Assembly: GCA_947522735.1 (NCBI GenBank)
Contig: CANNTZ010000043.1
Location: 1-21,389, forward strand
Source of the DNA: an uncultured Oscillospiraceae bacterium
GTDB lineage: Bacteria > Bacillota > Clostridia > Oscillospirales > Ruminococcaceae
Direction: 5' to 3'
Length of the DNA: 21,389 bases
Shown here: piece by piece, positions 6,840-13,148 of the stretch
How the letters are laid out: each line of letters starts with the position of its first letter
Position numbering within the stretch: position 1 is the first letter of the stretch
Notes under the pieces: generated by a model
Seen by the model: the letters and a program-made list of their open reading frames with translations, nothing else
The model's database searches: none
What the model was told of the DNA's origin: nothing
Translations under genes and position numbers: made by a program

Positions 6840-7346
6840 TCAGCGCAGCTCCTCTGGCAGCTCGCGGAAATAGAAGCGGCGTCCGGCGTCGCCGGCTGCA
6901 AATTCATTCATCAGCAGCGTGTCGAAATCGTCGGAGGCGCGCAGCTTTTTCGCCTCGCCGGAGCGCCTGACAAGCGCGGCAAAGCCGGTTGCGACAAAGA
7001 ACAGCGCCGCCGCAAACAGCACTATCATCACCGGAAGATATATCTTCTCGATGTAGTTCCGCAAAAACTCCGAGATTACCCATGAGCCTGCCAGCAGCAG
7101 CGCAGCAAAGGCGAGCGATACCAGCAGCGTGCGGCGTCCGGCGGTGACAAGGCGCTTTGCCGCGCACGCCGGGCAGACATAGCCCTCTACGAGGCTGTAT
7201 CCGGAGGCGTCCTTCGGCTCGCGCTCCTCCGCGAGATAAAAGCGTCCCGGCTTCATTTCGGCGTCGCAGCCAAGACAGGCGGGCGCCTCGTCATACTGCA
7301 TCAGGCAGAAGGTCTTTGGGCCTTTCAAAACCTCTTTTTCCGTCAT
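6840..7346 (-). CDS. Zinc-ribbon protein with two transmembrane helices
   Basis: A 168-aa protein of unrecognised family. Residues 24-27 (CLGC) and 58-61 (CPAC) form two CxxC pairs typical of a zinc ribbon. Hydrophobic helices at about 72-91 and 102-126 are followed by a charged cytoplasmic-type tail ending RRFYFRELPEELR. I start it at ATG 7346, which has AAAGGA about 8 bases upstream and leaves 23 bp after the preceding lipoprotein gene; a longer frame to 7403 would overlap that gene. The two genes probably form one operon ending at the bidirectional terminator. Membrane localisation is inferred from the helices; no function is proposed. Confidence 0.75.
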   Translation of the reverse strand: MTEKEVLKGPKTFCLMQYDEAPACLGCDAEMKPGRFYLAEEREPKDASGYSLVEGYVCPACAAKRLVTAGRRTLLVSLAFAALLLAGSWVISEFLRNYIEKIYLPVMIVLFAAALFFVATGFAALVRRSGEAKKLRASDDFDTLLMNEFAAGDAGRRFYFRELPEELR

Positions 7347-7369
7347 GTTATCATTCCTTTCAATCAGCT

Positions 7370-8422
7370 TCAGTCGAGCACGAACAGCTCCGGACGGTAG
7401 CACTCGACCGCGTAGCCGTTCAGCTCCAGCTCGACCGCATCCGTCAGCGAGTCGAGATATTCGTTAAATTCGTCGAGCCGCAGCTCGTAGGATACCGCAA
7501 GACGGTTGTTTTCGATAAGCTCCTCGCTGTCGGCAGCGGAGAGCTTCTGGAGCACAAAATAGTAATCCTCGTCGTCCTCATATAGCGCCACCTCGCCCGG
7601 CGACATCTGCTCGATAAACTCCATGATATCCACGGAATACAGCAGCTCGCCGTTCTCGACGATGGAAATGTGCGACTGAAGCTCACTGCCGTGCTCATGG
7701 TCAAGCTCGCTGCCGGCAAGCTCGCACAGCTCCTCCTCGGCCTGCGCCACCAGCGCGTCGGCGTTCTCGCCGGCTCTTATGCGGTCCATATAATCCACCG
7801 CCCTTTCGCGCTGCTCCTCAAGCTCCTTTTCGCCAAGCTTTTCGCCGTCCTCATCGCGCTTTGCAATGCCGATGATGCGGAAAAGCTTGTAATCCGCATC
7901 GAAGAACGCGGCGATCTCGTCCGTCGTCAGCGCGCGTTCGCCGTCCGCGCCGTAGAGCGCCTCGAAGATATACTTCGGCTTCAGGCTGCTGCGGCAGGAC
8001 TCTCTGACCGAGTCCTCCGTCACGCCGTTTTTATTGTATACGTCCGAATATCTCTCCCACTGCTTTTCGGCGTTGGAGTCCGCCTTCGCCGACGCTTCGT
8101 CCGGAAGCGTCAGCTCGAGCCGGTCAAATTCTGCGTCCACGGCCAACTGCTCCCGGAGCAGACGCAGTGTCTCGTCCTCGATCCACTTCTCGGCGGGAAC
8201 CCCGTCTATATCGTGCGCAAGAATAACCTCGGCGTCGCTGGCCGTCTCGCCGGTCTTGCCCTTCGCGGTGGAAAACGCTGTGAACATCTTGAGGCTGTAA
8301 TCGGAGATGGGAATCCTTTTGCCGTCGAGCTCGGCAATATAGCTCGCGTCGCGCGAGCAGGCGCAGAGCATAAGAGATAATGCGAGCAGCAGCGCGGCGG
8401 CTGCGATGAGCTTTTTGTTCAT
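7370..8422 (-). CDS. Lipoprotein, SurA/PrsA-like foldase fold, parvulin domain unclear
   Basis: A 350-aa exported lipoprotein. The signal peptide MNKKLIAAAALLLALSLMLC leads into a lipobox LCAC with lipidated C22. The next segment, SYIAELDGKRIPISDYSLKMF, is the start typical of SurA/PrsA N-terminal domains. Long charged helices follow (about 100-215), and the C-terminal half ends with PGEVALYEDDEDYYFVLQKL, a phrase like those closing PPIC-type isomerase domains. I do not see a clear conserved parvulin core, so isomerase activity is doubtful while a chaperone or foldase role outside the membrane is plausible. It lies downstream of metY across a 59-bp tandem repeat. A weak promoter (TTTACA, 17 bp, TTAAGA) is possible at about 8482-8510. 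The Shine-Dalgarno (AGAAAG) is poor. Confidence 0.75.
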   Translation of the reverse strand: MNKKLIAAAALLLALSLMLCACSRDASYIAELDGKRIPISDYSLKMFTAFSTAKGKTGETASDAEVILAHDIDGVPAEKWIEDETLRLLREQLAVDAEFDRLELTLPDEASAKADSNAEKQWERYSDVYNKNGVTEDSVRESCRSSLKPKYIFEALYGADGERALTTDEIAAFFDADYKLFRIIGIAKRDEDGEKLGEKELEEQRERAVDYMDRIRAGENADALVAQAEEELCELAGSELDHEHGSELQSHISIVENGELLYSVDIMEFIEQMSPGEVALYEDDEDYYFVLQKLSAADSEELIENNRLAVSYELRLDEFNEYLDSLTDAVELELNGYAVECYRPELFVLD

Positions 8423-8512
8423 GTCGATCAGCTTTCTGATATGGATTTTTGTTGCGCATGGAACGGTTGACAGAGCGCGTTCGCTCTTAATGGTGTGCAG
8501 CTTGGTCTGTAA

Positions 8513-8630
8513 AGTGCAGGGCGTGCTCGATATCTTGCGAAGATATCGACAGAGTGCCGCTCAGTCTATAGAGTGCAGGGCGTACTCGATATCTTGCGAA
8601 GATATCGACAGAGTGCCGCTCAGTCTATAG
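8513..8630 (-). repeat. 59-bp tandem repeat copied from the metY 3' end
   Basis: Two units (8513-8571 and 8572-8630) differ at about one base. The metY reading frame ends at 8620, inside the second unit, and the start of a third unit (8631 onward) lies fully inside metY. Each unit contains the last codons of metY plus a perfect 10-bp stem: TCGATATCTT with AAGATATCGA around the loop GCG (8527-8549 and 8586-8608). No T-tract follows, so these are not standard terminators. They separate metY from the lipoprotein gene and could stabilise or punctuate the mRNA. Confidence 0.9.
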
Positions 8631-9888
8631 AGTGCAGGGCGTGCTCGATATCTTCGAGTATGTCGTCAATGTCCTCTATACCGACGGAGAAGCGGATCAT
8701 TCCGGGGGATATCCCGGCAGCCACAAGCTGTTCGTCGGTGAGCTGGCGGTGGGTGGCGCTGGCGGGATGGAGCACAAGCGTTTTCGCGGCGGCGACATGC
8801 ACTGCGTTGACGGCAAGCTTGAGATGATCCATGAACCTCGCCGCGTTCTCCTTGCCGCCCCTGATGCAGAACGAGATGACGCCGCTACAGCCTTTTGGCA
8901 GATACTTTTCAGCAAGCCCATGGAAACGGTTGTCCGCGAGATAGGGATAGTTCACGCTCTCGATCTTATCGTTTGCAACGAGATATTCGGCGACGCGCTC
9001 GGCGTTGCGGCAATGGCGCTCCATGCGGACGTGCAGCGTCTCTATGCCGATGTTTAGCAGGAACGCGCTCAGCGCGGGCGGATAGCCGCCGAGGTCGCGC
9101 ATGAGCTGGACGCGCGCCTTGGTGATATACGCCTTTTCGCCGAAATCGCGAACGTATGCAACGCCGTGATAGGAGGCGTCCGGCTCGACGAGACCCGGAA
9201 ATTTGCCGTTCGTCCAGTCAAAGCGTCCGCTGTCAATAATAACGCCGCCGACCTGTAGCGCGTGACCGTCGAGATATTTGGTGGTGGAGTGCGTGACGAT
9301 ATCCGCGCCGAACTCAAACGGACGGCAGAGAACAGGCGTGGCGAAGGTGTTGTCCACGATGAGCGGCACGCCGTTGCGATGCGCAAGGCCTGCAATGCGC
9401 TCAATATCCAACACGTCGAGCGCCGGATTGGCGAGCGTTTCGCCAAGCACCGCGCGGGTCTTGCCGTTGAAGTATTTTTGCAGCTCCGCATCCGGCCTTG
9501 ATAGATCGGCAAAGACGGTGTGGATGCCGTATCTTTCGAGGGTAACGCCAAGCAGATTGAGCGTTCCGCCATAGACCGTGGCGGCGCAGATTATCTCGTC
9601 GCCCTCAGCCGCAAGGTTCATCACGGAGATAAGCGTCGCCATCTGGCCGGAGGTGGTGCAGAGCGCGCCCACGCCGCCCTCGAGCTCGGCGAGCTTTTCC
9701 TCCACCATCGCGACGGTGGGGTTGGATATGCGCGAATACATGTGTCCCTCGGCGGCAAGGTCGAAAAGCTGGCCTATCGCCTCGGTGGAGTCGTATTTAT
9801 AGGTAGTGCTCTGATAGATCGGCAGAGCAAGCGGGTCGCCGTTTCCGGGATGATATCCGGCGTGCAGGCATTTGGTTTCGGTTCGCAT
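8620..9888 (-). CDS. metY: O-acetylhomoserine sulfhydrylase (MetY), Cys/Met PLP family
   Basis: A 422-aa PLP-dependent enzyme of the Cys/Met metabolism family. It probably makes homocysteine from O-acetylhomoserine and sulfide (EC 2.5.1.49) in cytosolic methionine synthesis. Visible motifs are LPIYQSTTYKYDS, the phosphate-binding YSRISNPT (51-58), TTSGQMA, the cofactor aspartate in VDNTFATP (D179), and the PLP lysine K204 in HSTTKYLDGH. The insert around KFPGLVEPDASYHG and the length point to MetY rather than the ~380-400-aa MetB/MetC or methionine gamma-lyase, though a related lyase activity is not excluded. ATG follows AGAGGTG. A promoter lies close upstream with a short leader, so no SAM riboswitch or T-box fits. 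Its 3' end has been tandemly duplicated. Confidence 0.9.
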   Translation of the reverse strand: MRTETKCLHAGYHPGNGDPLALPIYQSTTYKYDSTEAIGQLFDLAAEGHMYSRISNPTVAMVEEKLAELEGGVGALCTTSGQMATLISVMNLAAEGDEIICAATVYGGTLNLLGVTLERYGIHTVFADLSRPDAELQKYFNGKTRAVLGETLANPALDVLDIERIAGLAHRNGVPLIVDNTFATPVLCRPFEFGADIVTHSTTKYLDGHALQVGGVIIDSGRFDWTNGKFPGLVEPDASYHGVAYVRDFGEKAYITKARVQLMRDLGGYPPALSAFLLNIGIETLHVRMERHCRNAERVAEYLVANDKIESVNYPYLADNRFHGLAEKYLPKGCSGVISFCIRGGKENAARFMDHLKLAVNAVHVAAAKTLVLHPASATHRQLTDEQLVAAGISPGMIRFSVGIEDIDDILEDIEHALHSID

Positions 9889-9922
9889 TTTTTCAAGTCA
9901 CCTCTGTTTTCATATGAATATA

Positions 9923-9951
9923 ATTATACCGCTGTTTGGGCCGCAAAACAA
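9923..9951 (-). promoter_or_regulatory. Candidate sigma-A promoter for metY
   Basis: Minus strand: -35 TTGTTT (9946-9951), 17-bp spacer, -10 TATAAT (9923-9928). The leader would be about 28 bases. The rest of the 209-bp gap up to 10097 shows no further feature. Confidence 0.6.
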
Positions 9952-10097
9952 TAACAAATCCTTCAAATTAACGTTTATTTTACTTCTGGCACCGCAATAT
10001 TTCCGCAAAATCGTCCGCACAGGGCATACCGGCGGCCTTTGATGCGAATACTATCCGTGAGCGAAAGCTTGGATTATTGTACAGCGGAGGAAATCAT

Positions 10098-10310
10098 ATG
10101 GTCAACGACAAACACAGGCGTGCCGAAAACACGCCCCGGCGCGTAAACGCCGGAAATGCCACACGGCTCGATCCCAACGCCGAGGTGTATCCGGAATTTA
10201 TCAATCTCTCCCTTGCCCAGCAGGATGCGACCGGCGAGGGCAACGTATCTCTACAGAACCACCGCAACGTTGTCGCCGCTAAAAAATTCGTGGACGCCAA
10301 CGAGAAATAA
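10098..10310 (+). CDS. Small DUF3787-like (spore-associated type) protein
   Basis: A 70-aa hydrophilic protein starting at ATG 10098, with GCGGAGG 7 bases upstream. The first half is basic and low in structure. The C-terminal GNVSLQNHRNVVAAKKFVDANEK resembles the ending of small clostridial DUF3787 proteins (pattern V-x-x-P-S-x-x-x-V-x-x-A-K-x-W-V-D-x-N-E-K), some of which are found in spores. The usual Trp is Phe here, and the match is short, so the family call is tentative. It precedes the LCP-like gene by 77 bp on the same strand and may share its transcript. No function is proposed. Confidence 0.6.
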   Translation: MVNDKHRRAENTPRRVNAGNATRLDPNAEVYPEFINLSLAQQDATGEGNVSLQNHRNVVAAKKFVDANEK

Positions 10311-10387
10311 CGCGCGCGGCTCCCGCGGCGACAGGCGATGCCTGCCGGTATGCCGGCGTGCGAAAACGGAACGTAGGAGAGCATGAT

Positions 10388-11272
10388 ATGAGACGGCGCA
10401 GACGGCGCAACAGTAATACCCTTATCTTCATGGCGTCATACGCGCTGGCGTTTGCGGTGCTGTGCGTATTCGCGTTTCTGGCGGTCGCGGCGCTGAGGCC
10501 GCGGGAAAAAACGGCGGCTATCCGGGAGCTGTCGGCGTATCTGCCCGAGCCGGACGACAGGCGCACACTGCTGCTGCTTTTCACGGACGGCTCCGGCGAG
10601 CCGGTTGGCTGCACGCTGATATCGCTGAGCGCAGCGCGCCGGGAGATACCCATTGCGACGCTTCCGGCGCAGACAAGGCTGAACTGCCTTGAAAGGGAAT
10701 ACACCATAGCCGCGCTGTTTGAAACGGGCGGCATTGGCCGCGTGAACGACGCCGTGGAGGAGAGCTTCGCGACGACTGTGGACGGCTGCATCCTGTTCGA
10801 CCCCGAAAGCCTTGCGGCAATGACCGATGCAATAGGCCCGCTCGAATTTGACATGCCGTTCGCGCTCGCGCCTGTGGCCGGGAGCGGAACGGCGGAGATA
10901 GCAAAGGGCGCTCAGCGGCTGACAGGACGGATGACGGCTGAGCTTGTGACCTTCCCGGATTATGCCGGCGGCGAGGAGACTCGCGCAAAGCTGATATCCG
11001 ACCTGTGCGAGGGCTACATCGAGCAGTATCTGCCCTCGGTCTCCGGCGATGCCGCCGACAGGCTGTTCAAGTCGGCGATAAGCGAGGTGCAGACCGACAT
11101 ATCCTTCCGCGACTTCGAGGGCTTCCGCGAGTCGCTCGGCTTCCTTGCCGCCGAGATAAGACAGCCCGGCGGTCGGCGGCTCGTTTACACGGTCTCTCCC
11201 GACGGCGTCTTTGACGGGGACGGCTTTACGCTAAGCAACAGCTTCCGCCGCCGCATGGAGGGCCTGATGTGA
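10388..11272 (+). CDS. Degenerate LytR-CpsA-Psr-like membrane protein
   Basis: A 294-aa protein with a basic N-terminus (MRRRRRRN), one transmembrane helix at about 12-36, and an extracytoplasmic domain following the LCP order. TLLLLFTDGSGEPVGCTLISL fits the first strands, REIPIATLPAQTRL the region normally reading S-I-P-R-D-T, and RVNDAVEESFATTVDGCILFDPESLAAMTDAIGPLEFDMP the region normally reading N-x-x-F-G-I-x-I-D-x-Y-x-x-V-x-F. LCP enzymes attach teichoic acids or capsules to peptidoglycan. The arginine expected in I-P-R-D is Ala here and the earlier R-x-D-T is absent, so transferase activity is doubtful. ATG 10388 was chosen over an upstream start because GTAGGAGA lies 6 bases before it. 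Confidence 0.6.
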   Translation: MRRRRRRNSNTLIFMASYALAFAVLCVFAFLAVAALRPREKTAAIRELSAYLPEPDDRRTLLLLFTDGSGEPVGCTLISLSAARREIPIATLPAQTRLNCLEREYTIAALFETGGIGRVNDAVEESFATTVDGCILFDPESLAAMTDAIGPLEFDMPFALAPVAGSGTAEIAKGAQRLTGRMTAELVTFPDYAGGEETRAKLISDLCEGYIEQYLPSVSGDAADRLFKSAISEVQTDISFRDFEGFRESLGFLAAEIRQPGGRRLVYTVSPDGVFDGDGFTLSNSFRRRMEGLM

Positions 11273-11300
11273 CGGCGCTTCAAGGCCGTTATCCGCCGGG

Positions 11301-11331
11301 AGGACATGCTTGGACAATAAAAACATGTCCT
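11301..11331. other. Inverted repeat in a convergent gap
   Basis: AGGACATG (11301-11308) pairs with CATGTCCT (11324-11331) over a 15-base A-rich loop. It lies between convergent genes, next to the stronger hairpin at 11350. Its role is unknown. Confidence 0.4.
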
Positions 11332-11349
11332 GCAACAAAACGCATGACC

Positions 11350-11381
11350 CATCGCCGGAAAGCTCCCTCCTTCCGGCGATG
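11350..11381. terminator. Hairpin between convergent genes, likely terminator
   Basis: CATCGCCGGAA (11350-11360) pairs perfectly with TTCCGGCGATG (11371-11381). A minus-strand transcript leaving it reads GGTCATGCGTTTTG, and the plus strand lacks a T-run. It is probably the end of the ProX-like gene. Confidence 0.5.
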
Positions 11382-11386
11382 GCGCG

Positions 11387-11920
11387 TCAGAGCTTCACGG
11401 TGCTGTAGGTGTGCTTCATGGCCGGGAGAACCCTTTGAAGCAGCTCGGCGGTGGAGAGCTTTACCGTGGAGGTGTTGATGCAGGGGTGGCAGCCGAAATA
11501 TTTTTCGCCAAGCAGCTCCTCGTCGATTAACAGCCTGACGTCGTTATCCCGGTCGTTCATCAGCCCCATCACGCTGACCGAGCCCGGCGTTACGCCGAGA
11601 TATCTCTCCATGTGCTCGGGCCGCGCAAAGGAGAGCCGCGCCGAATTTATCTGCGCCGAGAGGTCTTTTGTTTTGAACGGCTTGCCTCCCGGCATAAGCA
11701 GCAGATAAAAGGCCGTCTCCTGCCGGTTGCAGAGAAACAGGTTCTTGCAGATCTCCATCCCGAGCGCCTCGTCGATGTCGGCGCACGCCTCCATAGTCAT
11801 AGCCGCCTCGTGATCCACGCGCACATAGTCCACGCCAAGCCGGTCGAGCAGATCATAGACCCTCTTTTCGCTGTCAATTCTGCCGGAGACATCCTCCGGC
11901 CGGCCGTGCTGCACTGTCAT
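11387..11920 (-). CDS. YbaK/ProX-type aminoacyl-tRNA editing protein
   Basis: A 177-aa free-standing editing domain of the YbaK/ProRS-associated superfamily (PrdX/ProX type), which hydrolyses wrongly charged tRNAs such as Ala-tRNA(Pro). Family signs are the N-terminal helix RVYDLLDRLGVDYVRVDHEAA, the conserved lysine in MEICKNLFL (K59), GVTPGSVSVMGLMND (109-123), and GCHPCINTSTVKL (143-155) with the substrate-loop G-x-H-P-x-x-N pattern. Length matches the family. The start is ATG 11920, preceded at a long distance by AGGAAGGA, so translation may be modest; no better in-frame start precedes the first conserved helix. The exact tRNA specificity cannot be read from sequence. Confidence 0.85.
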   Translation of the reverse strand: MTVQHGRPEDVSGRIDSEKRVYDLLDRLGVDYVRVDHEAAMTMEACADIDEALGMEICKNLFLCNRQETAFYLLLMPGGKPFKTKDLSAQINSARLSFARPEHMERYLGVTPGSVSVMGLMNDRDNDVRLLIDEELLGEKYFGCHPCINTSTVKLSTAELLQRVLPAMKHTYSTVKL

Positions 11921-11957
11921 AAGCGTTTCCGTCCTTCCTCAGATAGATATATGTAAT

Positions 11958-11986
11958 AGTATACCTCTCCCGCCTTGCGATGACAA
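11958..11986 (-). promoter_or_regulatory. Sigma-A promoter for the ProX-like gene
   Basis: Minus strand: -35 TTGTCA (11981-11986), 17-bp spacer, -10 TATACT (11958-11963). The RNA would begin about 30 bases before the ATG. Confidence 0.75.
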
Positions 11987-12011
11987 GCCCCGGCGGGACA
12001 AAAATTCCGGA

Positions 12012-12038
12012 ATAGCCCGGGACAGGCCCGCATATGCT
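12012..12038 (+). promoter_or_regulatory. Candidate mother-cell (sigma-E type) promoter for bofA
   Basis: ATA (12012-12014), 16 bases, then CATATGCT (12031-12038) fits the Bacillus sigma-E pattern of ATA and CATAnnnT. No sigma-A -35/-10 pair is evident in the same interval. In B. subtilis bofA is a sigma-E gene, so the site agrees with the downstream product. Confidence 0.45.
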
Positions 12039-12067
12039 TTGGTGAGGAAAGAAAGGAGGCCGTTTGT

Positions 12068-12322
12068 ATGGCTGTGATGGCGATGTGGGGCGTGTTGATA
12101 ATATCCGCGTTGTTGGTGCTGCGATGCTGTCTGAGGGGAGAGCGAAGGCTTGCGTCGCTGTTTTTCATGTCCGTGCCGGGGCTTGGGGCGCTGACGCTGC
12201 TCAATCTCACCGCAGAGTATACTGGGCTGAGCGTGCCGGTCAACCTTTATAACCTCATCGCCGCCGCCTTCCTCGGCCTGCCAGGCGTGGCGGGGCTTGC
12301 GGCGAGCGGACTGCTGCGCTGA
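12068..12322 (+). CDS. bofA: Pro-sigma-K processing inhibitor BofA family
   Basis: An 84-aa integral membrane protein with an N-terminal helix (about 5-20), a Cys/Arg-rich turn (RCCLRGERR), a second helix (about 29-46) and the diagnostic C-terminal block. That block, NLTAEYTGLSVPVNLYNLIAAAFLGLPGVAGLA (about 46-78), is the BofA pattern with its N-x-x-T/A-x-x-x-x-G-L-x-P-V-N core and L-G-L-P-G-V ending. In B. subtilis, BofA holds the protease SpoIVFB inactive in the outer forespore membrane until pro-sigma-K cleavage. ATG 12068 follows AAAGGAGG by 7 bases. It implies an endospore-forming lineage. No recR or other usual neighbour is present. Confidence 0.88.
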   Translation: MAVMAMWGVLIISALLVLRCCLRGERRLASLFFMSVPGLGALTLLNLTAEYTGLSVPVNLYNLIAAAFLGLPGVAGLAASGLLR

Positions 12323-12342
12323 AAATGTTAAAGATTTTCATG

Positions 12343-12371
12343 TTTACATATTCACGCCGGACGTGTATAAT
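12343..12371 (+). promoter_or_regulatory. Sigma-A promoter for the metallophosphoesterase
   Basis: -35 TTTACA (12343-12348), 17-bp spacer, -10 TATAAT (12366-12371). It follows a small A/T-rich hairpin at the end of bofA (GAAAAT/ATTTTC, 12321-12339). Confidence 0.75.
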
Positions 12372-12416
12372 TAATGATAAGCGAAATTATATTCAAAGCT
12401 TTGAGGGAAGGATCTT

Positions 12417-13079
12417 ATGATATACATCACCGGCGATTTTCACGGCGAGCTTAACAAATTCAGATCCGCAGGGATGAGGAAGCTGAGGCGCGGCGACACG
12501 CTGATAATCTGCGGCGACTTCGGCTTCCTCTGGAACGGCGGACGCGCCGAAAAGCAGGTCATCCGCCGCATTGGCAGGCTGCCCTACAAGGTGCTGTTCG
12601 TCGAGGGCTCGCACGAGAACTACCGTGAATTTGACGAATATCCCGAGTCCGACATGTACGGCGGACGCGTGCGCATAATCTACGGCAACCTTGTGCTTCT
12701 GCGGCGCGGGAGCGTCTACGAGATTGAGGGCAAGAAGGTGTTCGCCTTTGGCGGCGGCATCGACGGCTTCCTCGACAACTCCGAGCAGACCGAGGGCACG
12801 ATAACCCGTCTGCCCACCGAGGCGGACATGCGCCTTGCCTTTGACAGCCTTGCCAAAAACGGAAACGCGGTGGATATCGTAGTCACCCACGAATGCCCGA
12901 TGCTCGTGCGCGGCAGCATCATTGGCAACAGCTATCAAATGAACCACCTGCACATATTTTTGCAGCGCCTTTCGGAGAAGTTCACCTTCAAGCAGTGGTA
13001 CTTCGGCTGCTATCACCTCGACCGACAGCTCTCGCCCACCTTCCGCGCGGTATACGACGACGTCGTTGCTGTTAAATGA
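12417..13079 (+). CDS. Calcineurin-like metallophosphoesterase with altered metal ligands
   Basis: A 220-aa cytosolic phosphoesterase-fold protein. The first motif is intact, ITGDFHGE (D7, H9), as are CGDFGF (D34) and THECP (H158). Two other metal positions are changed. The usual G-N-H-E is GSHEN (S65, H66, E67), replacing the Asn ligand by Ser. The usual G-H-x-H near the C-terminus is GCYH (C198, H200), replacing one His by Cys. Between them, GGRVRIIYGNLVLLRRGSVYEIEGKKVFAFGGG matches the clostridial form of the family. Either the site binds metal differently or the catalytic role has weakened; the substrate is unknown. ATG 12417 follows GGAAGGAT and it has its own promoter and terminator. 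Confidence 0.82.
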   Translation: MIYITGDFHGELNKFRSAGMRKLRRGDTLIICGDFGFLWNGGRAEKQVIRRIGRLPYKVLFVEGSHENYREFDEYPESDMYGGRVRIIYGNLVLLRRGSVYEIEGKKVFAFGGGIDGFLDNSEQTEGTITRLPTEADMRLAFDSLAKNGNAVDIVVTHECPMLVRGSIIGNSYQMNHLHIFLQRLSEKFTFKQWYFGCYHLDRQLSPTFRAVYDDVVAVK

Positions 13080-13100
13080 ACAGGCCCGCAAAACAAACCG

Positions 13101-13144
13101 ACGCCCGCGACCCGGATTTAGCCTCCGTGCCGCGGGCGTTTTTT
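13101..13144 (+). terminator. Rho-independent terminator of the metallophosphoesterase
   Basis: ACGCCCGCG (13101-13109) pairs with CGCGGGCGT (13131-13139), followed by TTTTTT (13139-13144). It ends just before the convergent histidine kinase stop codon at 13149. Confidence 0.85.
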
Positions 13145-13148
13145 GCGC

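Noticed and set aside
8513..8654. CRISPR array
   Set aside because: The repeats are directly adjacent with no unique spacers, derive from the metY end, and no cas genes are present.
9889..9960. SAM riboswitch or T-box ahead of metY
   Set aside because: The promoter lies about 30 bases before the start codon, leaving no room for either element.
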